Part shown: piece after piece, positions 1-7,080 of the stretch
Layout of the letters: the number at the start of each line of letters is the position of its first letter
How positions within the stretch are numbered: the stretch's first letter is position 1
NCBI GenBank assembly: GCA_003416985.1
Contig: QVIN01000007.1
Location: 310,001-374,000, forward strand
DNA length: 64,000 nucleotides
Origin: Duganella sp. BJB480
Lineage (GTDB): Bacteria; Pseudomonadota; Gammaproteobacteria; Burkholderiales; Burkholderiaceae_D
Direction: 5' to 3'
Notes under the pieces: generated by a model
Databases searched by the model: none
What the model saw: the letters and a program-made list of their open reading frames with translations, nothing else
Told to the model about the DNA's origin: nothing
Position numbers and translations under genes: made by a program

Positions 1-6
1 GAAGTA

Positions 7-603
7 TCAGCCGCGTCGGCGCCGCTTGGCGCGGCCGGCCAGCAGCAGTCCGCCCAGGCCCAGCGACAGCATCAGCGCGGACGAGGGTTCGGGCACGGCG
101 GTCATCACCAGCGAGACGTTGTCGAGCTCGGTGTAGTCGTAGAGGTTGCGATTGGAGAACTGCAGCCAGGTCGACGCCTTGTCGGTGCTCAGGTTGTTGA
201 TGACGTAGTGGGTCCAGTCGCCGCTGGTGTTGGTCTGGTGCCAGACCACGGCGCCGTTGAACAGCACCTGGGAATCGTTGACCACCGGCGTCGTGCCGTA
301 CGACGTGTCGAAGCGCAGCAGGTCGAATTCCAGGGTGTATTTGTAGCCGGCGTGGGTGGCGATCTGCTGGCCCAGCAGGCCGGCGCTGTCGGAATTGCCA
401 TCCCAGAACACCCGGTTGAGCACGTTGGACAGCGGCGTGCCGGAATAATCGAAGCCGACAAATTGCAGCGAGGTGTCGCCGCCTTGGGTCCAGGCCGCCA
501 GCGAGGCTTGGGAGAAATCGCCATCGTCCACCAGGTTGGCGGCAAAGGCGGACGGGGCGCCGAACGCGGCGGCGCACAGCAGGACGGACAATAACTTACG
601 CAT
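7..603 (-). CDS. PEP-CTERM sorting domain protein
   Basis: A 198-residue exported protein. It opens with a Sec signal peptide (MRKLLSVLLCAAAFGAPSAFA, cleavage probably after AFA). It ends with a PEP-CTERM tail: VPEPSS, a hydrophobic segment (ALMLSLGLGGLLLAG), then the basic cluster RAKRRRRG. In this family the tail is recognised by an exosortase and removed as the protein is delivered to the surface or exopolysaccharide. The middle (NLVDDGDFSQ..., LDNVSLV) resembles carbohydrate-binding or choice-of-anchor beta-sandwich ectodomains. No exosortase gene lies in the window. Substrate or role is unknown. Confidence 0.88.
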   Translation of the reverse strand: MRKLLSVLLCAAAFGAPSAFAANLVDDGDFSQASLAAWTQGGDTSLQFVGFDYSGTPLSNVLNRVFWDGNSDSAGLLGQQIATHAGYKYTLEFDLLRFDTSYGTTPVVNDSQVLFNGAVVWHQTNTSGDWTHYVINNLSTDKASTWLQFSNRNLYDYTELDNVSLVMTAVPEPSSALMLSLGLGGLLLAGRAKRRRRG

Positions 604-757
604 GGCTAACCTTCAAAAAGATTGAGGATTTGGCGAGCAACAGTGCGCGTATTTTACTGCAATCATCTCAACAAATTGTCATTATGATAGCGACAGTCAA
701 AAATATTGCCGAAACGTTGTTTTTTGTCGAAGTAACAAGCCATGAGCATATTGACAA

Positions 758-1855
758 TTACTTTTCGGCGTCCTTCCAGCCGATATCGCCGGCCGTGACG
801 TTGTGGATGTACAGGCGCCCCGCCGCCTCGGTGACGCCGGTGGTGACCGGCGCGCCGCCGCTCGGGTCCTGCAGGTCGGCGACGATGCGGCCGTCCGCGG
901 TGAACGCCACCACATGGCCGTAGGACTTGGGCTCGGGCCACAGCGCGCGCGGCACGCGCAGCATCAGCTTGCGCAGCCAGGGCTTGTCGGCCATCTTGTC
1001 GAGGTCGTTGCGCTGGCCGGACAGGCCCAGCCAGATGCGGCCGCCGGCGCCGCGCACCAGGTTGTCCGGATAGCCGGGCAGGTTGTCGAGCAGCACCTGC
1101 GCCTGCGGCGACGCCACGCGCACGTCCAGCCCCGCCGCGTCGACGGCGATTTTCCAGACCCGGTACTTGCCGCTTTCGGACACGTACAGCCAGCGCTGGT
1201 CCTCGCTCAGCAGCACGCCGTTGGCGAAGCTCAGGCCGCCGGCCAGCACGCGCGCGGCCCGGCTGGCCGGATCGTATTCCAGCACGCGCCCGGTCGACGA
1301 TTGCTCCAGCACGTCCAGCATGGCCGCGCCCATGGTGTCGCGCCCCGCCGGCGCGAAGCGCTGCGAGGCGTCGCTGAAGTAGATCTTGCCGTTGGCCGCG
1401 ACCGCCACGCCGTCGGCGAAGCGGATCGCGTCGCCGCCGACCCGGTCGGCCAGCACGCGCACGCTCCGGTCCGGCGCCACCGACAGCAGGCCCTTGACGG
1501 CGTCGGCCACGATCAGGTTGCCGGCGCCGTCGAAGGCCAGGCCGAGCGGGCGGCCGCCGGTGTCGGCATAGGTTTCCAGCGCCGAGCCGTCGGCCTGCAT
1601 GCGCAGGATCTTGCCGCTGGCGACGCCGGTGTACAGCTTGCCGTCCGGGCCAGCCAGCACATGCTCGGGCCCCACCTCCCCGCCCAGCGAGATCCGGCGC
1701 AGGCCGGCAAGCCGCTGGTTGACCGCGTGTACGCCCGTGTAGCCGGGCGGCGTGGGCGCGGTCCAGCTGACCGGCACGATGGGCACCGGCCACAGACTGA
1801 GATAGGCGGCGGCAAGCAATGCTGCAAACATGGAGACCCTGGCGATTTTTTTCAT
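758..1855 (-). CDS. SMP-30/strictosidine-synthase-like beta-propeller protein
   Basis: About 365 residues from the ATG of MKKIARVSM; an upstream in-frame ATG (MRRLSDMKK) ending at 1873 is possible. An N-terminal hydrophobic segment (FAALLAAAYLSLW) predicts a signal anchor or uncleaved signal. The rest has the repeated propeller strands of SMP-30/gluconolactonase and strictosidine-synthase-like proteins: EHVLAGPDGKLYTG, RPLGLAFDGAGNLIVADA, FADGVAVAANGKIYFSD, FANGVLLSEDQRWLYVSES. The last resembles the eukaryotic APMAP/strictosidine synthase signature. A calcium-dependent hydrolase or lactonase is the likely class, acting in the periplasm or membrane; the substrate cannot be read from the sequence. 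It stands alone on the minus strand. Confidence 0.8.
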   Translation of the reverse strand: MKKIARVSMFAALLAAAYLSLWPVPIVPVSWTAPTPPGYTGVHAVNQRLAGLRRISLGGEVGPEHVLAGPDGKLYTGVASGKILRMQADGSALETYADTGGRPLGLAFDGAGNLIVADAVKGLLSVAPDRSVRVLADRVGGDAIRFADGVAVAANGKIYFSDASQRFAPAGRDTMGAAMLDVLEQSSTGRVLEYDPASRAARVLAGGLSFANGVLLSEDQRWLYVSESGKYRVWKIAVDAAGLDVRVASPQAQVLLDNLPGYPDNLVRGAGGRIWLGLSGQRNDLDKMADKPWLRKLMLRVPRALWPEPKSYGHVVAFTADGRIVADLQDPSGGAPVTTGVTEAAGRLYIHNVTAGDIGWKDAEK

Positions 1856-2018
1856 GTCGCTTAGTCTACGCAATCCTGGCGCGGAATGGCAAACGCTGCT
1901 TCACGGATAAAGGCAGTCCACACAAGAAGTACCCTAGCGAATGTGAAGTGAGCATTAGGATAACAAGCAGGTTGACAGCTAACCCCGCAAGGAATCTGTC
2001 GCGTTTTGTGCTAACCTT

Positions 2019-2750
2019 GTGAACAAAGGCAAGGACAAAGCTACGGGATTTCATGTACCTACTAATAGGATTTTCTCAGAGGGAAATCGTTTGGATGATG
2101 TCTATAGGGAGTGGTTCGATTCTAAAACTGTTTCGGTAACAGTAAACTTGCAAAATTCCGACGATTTTCTTACGCCTATTGAAATTGCAGAGCTAACGGG
2201 CGCGCCAAAGGAAAGTACCATACTGGTGACACGGGATGACAAAGTAATATCATTTAGGGTAAGTAATAAAATCTTCTCCGAAGATATGTTTCGGTATCTT
2301 GTAGCCGACTCAAGTGGCATCAGCTATTACATTAAAAATGTTGTTCTAGCTTTGAAGGAAGAGTACACAAAAAATGGCATCGGTCCACGTTGTGTCATCA
2401 AGGAAATTTACGCAGCCGCAAAGTTACTTGATGAGCTGCCGATTAAAGCTATTAAGGTAAGCGCGGTCGGAGATTTTGAGTCATTTCGCTGGAAAACCGA
2501 TCCCATGCGGGGCTATTATGTTTGGGCACGAATGGGATTTGATGGAAAAATTCCAGCAGCGGTTCGTCAAAAGCTTTCGTTAAAATATAGAAATCTTGAG
2601 TTTATCAGTAGTTTAATGCTAGATATCGAAGCTAGAAAAGAATGGTTGGAGAAGGGCGAGTCCGTCGAGTTGGAGTTTGATTTAGCTTCGGGTTCGGTGA
2701 GTTGGCGCCTGTTAAGTCAATATATGAATGAAAAAGGGATTGAATTATGA
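2019..2750 (+). CDS. Hypothetical protein of an AT-rich cassette; possible GNAT-like fold
   Basis: Function not recognised. The frame gives 243 residues from a GTG at 2019 with no clear ribosome site. An in-frame TTG at 2091 is preceded by GAGGG at good spacing and is an alternative start. Base composition is far poorer in G and C than the neighbours (22 of 60 bases in 2281-2340 are G or C), suggesting acquisition. Residues around KEEYTKNGIGPRCVIKEIY fit the Q/R-x-x-G-x-G acetyl-CoA loop of GNAT acetyltransferases. A later GYYVWARMGFDGKIP segment is like the GYYxWpRxGFD block I recall from GNAT-like domains in bacterial toxin and effector proteins. That assignment is an inference. Its stop overlaps the next gene's start by four bases (ATGA), so the two are co-translated. 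Confidence 0.7.
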   Translation: MNKGKDKATGFHVPTNRIFSEGNRLDDVYREWFDSKTVSVTVNLQNSDDFLTPIEIAELTGAPKESTILVTRDDKVISFRVSNKIFSEDMFRYLVADSSGISYYIKNVVLALKEEYTKNGIGPRCVIKEIYAAAKLLDELPIKAIKVSAVGDFESFRWKTDPMRGYYVWARMGFDGKIPAAVRQKLSLKYRNLEFISSLMLDIEARKEWLEKGESVELEFDLASGSVSWRLLSQYMNEKGIEL

Positions 2751-3067
2751 AGCGCAATCTTCTTCATGCTGTGCAATCTAATACGTCACCCATATCCGAG
2801 GCGGAGTTTAAGGGTTTTCTATTAAAGCGCCATGGAGTTACCCCAAAGGATAACGCGAGTTCTGACCCATTGGCTCTGGACTACACCGGGTTGAGTGTCT
2901 TGAAACCGACATTACCTACTCATATAGTACGTTATGTTTTCAAGGAATTCAAACCAAAGAAGAATTCCGGTGTTTCTGTAAAAATAGAAGGACTCAATGG
3001 CAGGAAAAAACCTACGCTTCCGGCTTTAAATTTGAAAAACCAAAAAAAGAAAACTGAAAGTTATTAA
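2747..3067 (+). CDS. Hypothetical small protein, partner of the preceding gene
   Basis: A 106-residue protein with no family I recognise. It starts on the ATGA overlap with the upstream gene, shares its AT-rich composition and ends the cassette. The N-terminal half is mixed (ISEAEFKGFLLKRHGVTPKD). The C-terminal half is strongly basic and low-complexity (FKPKKNSG, GRKKP, NQKKKTESY), suggesting nucleic-acid or acidic-partner binding. Tight coupling suggests a two-component unit such as effector plus cognate partner, but nothing in the sequence proves this. No signal peptide or membrane segment is visible. Confidence 0.65.
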   Translation: MKRNLLHAVQSNTSPISEAEFKGFLLKRHGVTPKDNASSDPLALDYTGLSVLKPTLPTHIVRYVFKEFKPKKNSGVSVKIEGLNGRKKPTLPALNLKNQKKKTESY

Positions 3068-3250
3068 GTCTTGCGCATCCATACTTTTGAGTGGATTGCA
3101 GGGCAAATATAGGCCTTTCGCTTCTGAGATTTACTGCATTACAAGTCCCCGTATTGGGCAGTTGCCAAGGCCACTGCCTTCGAAAGGCGGGAGTCTTGCC
3201 AACTTGAGTTCATTTCGGGCTACCGATTACCCCGGGCGAGGCTCGAGAAA
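3068..3250. other. Gene-free spacer after the AT-rich cassette
   Basis: 183 bases between the cassette and the convergent LysR gene. Composition shifts here from AT-rich to the high-GC style of the chromosome, so one boundary of the putative acquired segment lies in or near this spacer. I see no clear terminator, tRNA or integrase attachment repeat. Confidence 0.4.
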
Positions 3251-4156
3251 TCAGGCGGCCCGCGCCGGCGCCGGTTCCAGCAAGGGCTCCAGCGCCTCAA
3301 GCACGATATCGTGCAGGCGCTGCGCGGGCGGATTCAGCTGCGCCTCCATGCGATGCAGGCGCAGGGCGATCATCGGCAGCGCCGGCAGCGCAAGGTCGTC
3401 CAGAGCGCCGAGGCGGGGCGGCAGGACCAGGCCGGTACGCACCGTCACGCCCAGGCCGGCGGCCACGGCGGCCCAGACGCCGCCCAACCCCGGACTGCTG
3501 AAGGCGATCCGCCACGGGATGCCGGCGCGGTCCAGCGCGGCGGTGGCGATGCTGCGCATCGTGCACGGCGCTTCCATCATCACCAGCGGCAGCGGTTCGC
3601 CGTCGCGCAGCATGGCGGGCGCGTCCGCCGCGACTATCCAGCGCAGCGGCAGCCGGGCGATCACCGGCGCGCTGTGCGAGGGCGGCACCAGGGCGGCGTC
3701 GCTGTCCCAGGCCAGCGCCAGGTCCAGCCGTCCGCCCGCCATCTGCGCCATCAGGTCCGCGTTGCGCGCCACCCGCGCCTCCACCCGCAGGCGCGGATGC
3801 ACGCGCGCGAAGCGCCCCAGCACCTCGGTCAACAGATGCTCGCCGAAATCCTCCTGCATGCCCAGCCGCACGCTGCCGGCCAGCTCGGCGCCGCGCACCG
3901 CCGTGGCGGCCTCGTCGTTCAGCTCCAGCAGCCGGCGCGCGTAGCCCAGCAGCGCTTCGCCGGCCGAGGTCGTCACCATGCCGCGCCCTTCCTTGCGCAG
4001 CACCGGCATGCCCAGCTGGTCCTCCAGCTTTTTCAGCTGCGCGCTGACGGCCGAGGTGGACCGGCCCAGCCGGTCCGCCGCCTTGGCGAAGCTGCCCAGG
4101 TCCACGCCGGTCACGAAGGTGCGCAACACATCCAGGTCAAACGTAATCCGCCGCAT
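3251..4156 (-). CDS. LysR family transcriptional regulator
   Basis: About 301 residues from MRRITFDLDVLRTF; this ATG (4156) has GGGA at usable spacing, whereas the ATG two codons upstream does not. The N-terminal winged helix-turn-helix is typical (GSFAKAADRLGRSTSAVSAQLKKLEDQLG). It is followed by a substrate-binding domain of two Rossmann-like lobes (SVRLGMQEDF..., LDLALAW, GVWAAVAAGLGVTV). It is divergent from the decarboxylase/tautomerase/DUF4865 operon and almost certainly controls it. The shared 100-base spacer contains the palindrome TTGATCAA at 4189-4196, a possible part of the operator. The inducer is unknown. Confidence 0.9.
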   Translation of the reverse strand: MRRITFDLDVLRTFVTGVDLGSFAKAADRLGRSTSAVSAQLKKLEDQLGMPVLRKEGRGMVTTSAGEALLGYARRLLELNDEAATAVRGAELAGSVRLGMQEDFGEHLLTEVLGRFARVHPRLRVEARVARNADLMAQMAGGRLDLALAWDSDAALVPPSHSAPVIARLPLRWIVAADAPAMLRDGEPLPLVMMEAPCTMRSIATAALDRAGIPWRIAFSSPGLGGVWAAVAAGLGVTVRTGLVLPPRLGALDDLALPALPMIALRLHRMEAQLNPPAQRLHDIVLEALEPLLEPAPARAA

Positions 4157-4256
4157 GATCATCCCGATTTTCTGAACTGTTGATCAAAATATTCCTGATT
4201 TTCCGGATCAAGATAGTCCTGTATCGTGGACCTGTCAAATCAAACAGGAGCACGCC

Positions 4257-4565
4257 ATGGCGTCGACAGCGGGACAACAAAGCATGGGCAGCCACGCCCC
4301 CAAGCTGGCGGAACTGACCGACAAGGTGCTGTTCGACGACGTCTGGCAGCGGCCGGGCTTGTCGCAGCGGGACCGCAGCGTCATCACCGTGTCGGCGCTG
4401 ATCGCGATGAACCGCGTCGAGCAGCTGCCCTTCCATCTGCAACGGGCGCGCGACAACGGCGTCACGCGCGACGAGATCGCCGAACTGATTACCCACCTGG
4501 CGTTTTATTCCGGCTGGCCGACCGCCGCCTCCGCCATCAACGTGTTCAAACAACTGGAGGAATGA
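4257..4565 (+). CDS. Carboxymuconolactone decarboxylase family protein
   Basis: A 102-residue all-helical protein of the CMD/AhpD-like family. The block LSQRDRSVITVSALIAMNRVEQLPFHLQRARDNGVTRDEIAELITHLAFYSGWPTA is the family core (described here in parts: SVITVSALIAMN, FHLQRARDNGVT, EIAELITHLAFYSGWP). The thiol pair of peroxidase-type members is absent, so a decarboxylase or isomerase-like role is more likely than an AhpD-type reductase. A good ribosome site (AGGAG) precedes the ATG. First gene of a three-gene operon. Confidence 0.88.
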   Translation: MASTAGQQSMGSHAPKLAELTDKVLFDDVWQRPGLSQRDRSVITVSALIAMNRVEQLPFHLQRARDNGVTRDEIAELITHLAFYSGWPTAASAINVFKQLEE

Positions 4566-4567
4566 TC

Positions 4568-4969
4568 ATGCCCATGAGCCGCATCTCCCTGCTGAAAGGG
4601 AAATCCCCCGAGTACCTGGCCGCGCTGTCGAACAGCCTGCACCGCGCCATGGTCGAGGCCTTCAACGTGCCGCCGAAGGACCGCTTCCAGATGATCCACC
4701 AGCACGAGCCGCACGAGCTGGTCTTCGACCGCGACTACGAAAGCCCGTCCGGCCCGCGCTCCGACGACTTCGTGCTGATCAACATCACCATCGGCAAGCC
4801 GCGCAGCACCGAGATGAAGCAGGCCTTCTACCGCCGCCTGGTCGAGCTGCTGGCCGAGGCGCCCGGCCTGCGGCCGCAGGATGTGATGGTGGTGGTGTCG
4901 AGCTCGCAGGGCGACGACTGGTCGTTCAGCGGCGGCGCCCCGGCGGCCAGCCTGTGGAGGCCGGCATGA
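4568..4969 (+). CDS. Tautomerase family protein
   Basis: 133 residues. I chose the ATG at 4568 because it places proline directly after methionine (MPMSRISLLKGKSPEYL) and has GGAGG eight bases upstream. Tautomerases of the 4-oxalocrotonate/MIF superfamily use that exposed N-terminal proline as the catalytic base. The ATG two codons earlier (4562) would bury it. The remainder fits the longer tautomerase subgroup (FDRDYESPSGPRSDDFVLINITIG described in parts: FDRDYESP, VLINITIG; and PQDVMVVVSSSQGDDWSF). It follows the decarboxylase gene with a two-base gap, and its last codons overlap the next start (ATGA). Confidence 0.88.
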   Translation: MPMSRISLLKGKSPEYLAALSNSLHRAMVEAFNVPPKDRFQMIHQHEPHELVFDRDYESPSGPRSDDFVLINITIGKPRSTEMKQAFYRRLVELLAEAPGLRPQDVMVVVSSSQGDDWSFSGGAPAASLWRPA

Positions 4970-5529
4970 TCGCGATGCAATACAGCTTCGCGCTGCCGGC
5001 CGACTACGACATGGCCATCGTGCGCGAGCGCATCGGCAGCAAGGGGCCGCTGCTGGACCGCCTGCCGCACCTGGCGTTCAAGGCCTATCTGTACGCCGAG
5101 CGCGGCGAGTCGGCCGAAAATCTCTACGCGCCGTTCTACCTGTGGCACAGCGAGACCGGCATGCACGACTTCCTCAACGGCCCCGGATTCGCCGGCGTGG
5201 CGCAGGCCTTCGGCTGGCCGTCGGTGCGCACCTGGACGCCGTGGCACGCCAGCGTCGGCGCCGACATCAGGCAGGCGCGCCACGCCACCCGCAGCGTCGA
5301 GGCGATCGCGCCCCACAGCGACCTGGCGCAACTGCGTCAGCGGGAGGAGCAGCATGCGCGCCACGCGCTCGAATGCGGCGCGCTGGCGGTGGTGATCGGC
5401 TTCGAGCCGGGCAACTGGAGCATCGTGCGCCTGTGCCTGTGGCGCGGCGAACCGGCCCTGCCGCCGCTGCCGCACGAGCAGCGCTACCGGGTCGGCCACG
5501 TGTCGGCGCCCGAAGCAGTTCAGCAGTAA
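4966..5529 (+). CDS. DUF4865 family protein
   Basis: 187 residues starting at MIAMQYSFALPADYDM, on the ATGA overlap with the tautomerase stop. The start MIAMQYSFALPADYDMAIVR and the FYLWHSETGMHDFLNG block are characteristic of DUF4865, a family of unknown biochemical role. I know it from the same LysR-linked context. Translational coupling to a decarboxylase-like protein and a tautomerase suggests a step in a small-molecule catabolic route. The gene ends flush against the stop of the convergent flagellin gene. Confidence 0.8.
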   Translation: MIAMQYSFALPADYDMAIVRERIGSKGPLLDRLPHLAFKAYLYAERGESAENLYAPFYLWHSETGMHDFLNGPGFAGVAQAFGWPSVRTWTPWHASVGADIRQARHATRSVEAIAPHSDLAQLRQREEQHARHALECGALAVVIGFEPGNWSIVRLCLWRGEPALPPLPHEQRYRVGHVSAPEAVQQ

Positions 5530-6987
5530 TCAGCGCAGCAGCATCAGCGCGTTGCGCGGCTGGGCGTTGGCCTGCGCCAGCATCGAGGCGCCGGCCTCGC
5601 GCAGGATGCTGGCGCGGGTCAGCTGCGCGGTCTCGCTGGCGTAGTCGGTGTCGCGGATGCGCGAGCGCGCCGCCGACAGGTTGTTGGCGCCGATCTCGGC
5701 GTTGCTGGCCACCGCCGACAGCCGGTTGCTGGTCGCACCCAGCATGGCGCGGATGGTGGTCACTTCGTCTATCTTGCCGTCGAAGTAGTCCAGCGCCGCG
5801 CTGGCGCCGCTGAAGTTGGACAAGTCCTGCACCGGCTCGCCGCCGCTGTACACATCCTGCAGCACCAGCTGCGGCGGCCCGACGATGACCGACGCCTGCT
5901 TGCCCGCGCTCAGTCCCGCCTTGGCCGGATTGGCGCCGCCGATGCTCATCGAATGCGCGCCCAGCCGCGCGGCCTCGGTCACGGTGACCGTGCCCTTGTT
6001 GTTCCCCAACGCCAAGCCCAGCGACGCGGCGCTGCCGGCGTTCGATTCGGTGATGACGATATCGCGGCCGTCCGCCGCGCTCAGTGTCAGCGTGCCGCCG
6101 GCGGCGCTGGCGGTCACGCCGCTGGCGCCGGAGGCGGCGGAGATCGCGCCGGCGGCGTTGGCCGCGCGGACCGCGGCGGTGGCGCCGGCGATGGCGCCGA
6201 TGCTCACGCCGTTGACGGAAAAGCTGCCGCCGGCCAGCGCGCCGGTGGCGCCGACATCGCCCGACAAGGTGTTGGCGGCGCTGGCCGTCACGTTGCGCAC
6301 ATTGGCCGCGTTGATGGCGGCCGCCACCGCGAAGGCGCTGCCCGCGTTCTGCCCCGGCAGCGCGCCGGCCGACGAGGCGCCCACCGCCGTGTTATTGATG
6401 ACCAGGTCGCCGTAAGCGATCGGCCCCAGCACCGCCGTGCCCACTGCCGTGGACTGCTGCGGCGCGATGTTGACCAGCTGCTTGCTGTAGCCGGTCGGCA
6501 CCAGCGCGGCCGGAATCGACAGCGCCAGCGTCTGGTCCGCCCCGGCGCCGATCTGCAACTGCTGCGAGAACGACCCGTCCAGCAGGCCCAGGTTGTTGTA
6601 GCGCGCGCCGGCCACGATGTCCACGTTGGACGCCGCCAGCGCCGTCACCTCGCCCTGGATGGCCGCGCGGTCGGTCTGGCTGTTGGTGTCGTTGGCGGCC
6701 TGCACCGCCAGCTCGCGCATGCGCTGGAAATTATTGAGCAGCTGGCCGGCCGCGCCGTCCGCCACCTGCAGTAGCGAAATGCCATCGTTGATGTTTTGCC
6801 TGGCCTTGTTCAAGCCGTTGATGCCCGACGTCATGCGCTCGCTGATGGCCAGGCCGGCCGCGTCGTCGCGCGCCGAGTTGATGCGCTGGCCGCTGGAGAG
6901 CTTTTGCAGACGCACAGCCATGTCCTCGCCCGCCAGCGCATAGCTGCGCTGGACGTTCAGGGCGGAGAGGTTGGTGTTGATCTGCAT
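5530..6987 (-). CDS. Flagellin
   Basis: 485 residues from MQINTNLSALNVQRSYALAG; the frame continues upstream without a credible start. The conserved N-terminal D0/D1 region (LQKLSSGQRINSARDDAAGL, RMRELAVQAANDTNSQTDR) and C-terminal D1/D0 region (IRDTDYASETAQLTRASIL, MLAQANAQPRNALMLLR) are intact. The middle is an Ala/Gly/Ser-rich insert with a flagellin-hook-IN-like strand (GTLTLSAADGRDIVI), the surface-exposed part of the filament. No other flagellar gene is nearby, so this is an orphan or additional flagellin. A GCCGATTA-like box (7043-7050, minus strand) resembles a sigma-28 minus-10 element, but no matching TAAA box is visible at the right distance. Confidence 0.93.
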   Translation of the reverse strand: MQINTNLSALNVQRSYALAGEDMAVRLQKLSSGQRINSARDDAAGLAISERMTSGINGLNKARQNINDGISLLQVADGAAGQLLNNFQRMRELAVQAANDTNSQTDRAAIQGEVTALAASNVDIVAGARYNNLGLLDGSFSQQLQIGAGADQTLALSIPAALVPTGYSKQLVNIAPQQSTAVGTAVLGPIAYGDLVINNTAVGASSAGALPGQNAGSAFAVAAAINAANVRNVTASAANTLSGDVGATGALAGGSFSVNGVSIGAIAGATAAVRAANAAGAISAASGASGVTASAAGGTLTLSAADGRDIVITESNAGSAASLGLALGNNKGTVTVTEAARLGAHSMSIGGANPAKAGLSAGKQASVIVGPPQLVLQDVYSGGEPVQDLSNFSGASAALDYFDGKIDEVTTIRAMLGATSNRLSAVASNAEIGANNLSAARSRIRDTDYASETAQLTRASILREAGASMLAQANAQPRNALMLLR

Positions 6988-7080
6988 GCCGATGGCTTCC
7001 GATGCCGCCACGGAGTGACGGTTGTCGTTTAACTTACGGCAATAATCGGCGGTACTTGAGCCGCCGGGCGGCAAAAGGCC

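Noticed and set aside
630..923. Plus-strand open frame of 97 codons between the first two genes
   Set aside because: Runs antisense into the beta-propeller gene; no ribosome site or domain.
7043..7050. Sigma-28 promoter for the flagellin gene
   Set aside because: A GCCGATTA-like minus-10 exists, but no TAAA-type minus-35 is found at the required spacing, so I do not list it as a feature.
7054..7071. GC-rich hairpin GCCGCCGGGCGGC near the Sel1 stop as a terminator
   Set aside because: The run of A/T is on the wrong side for the minus-strand Sel1 gene, and no plus-strand gene ends there.
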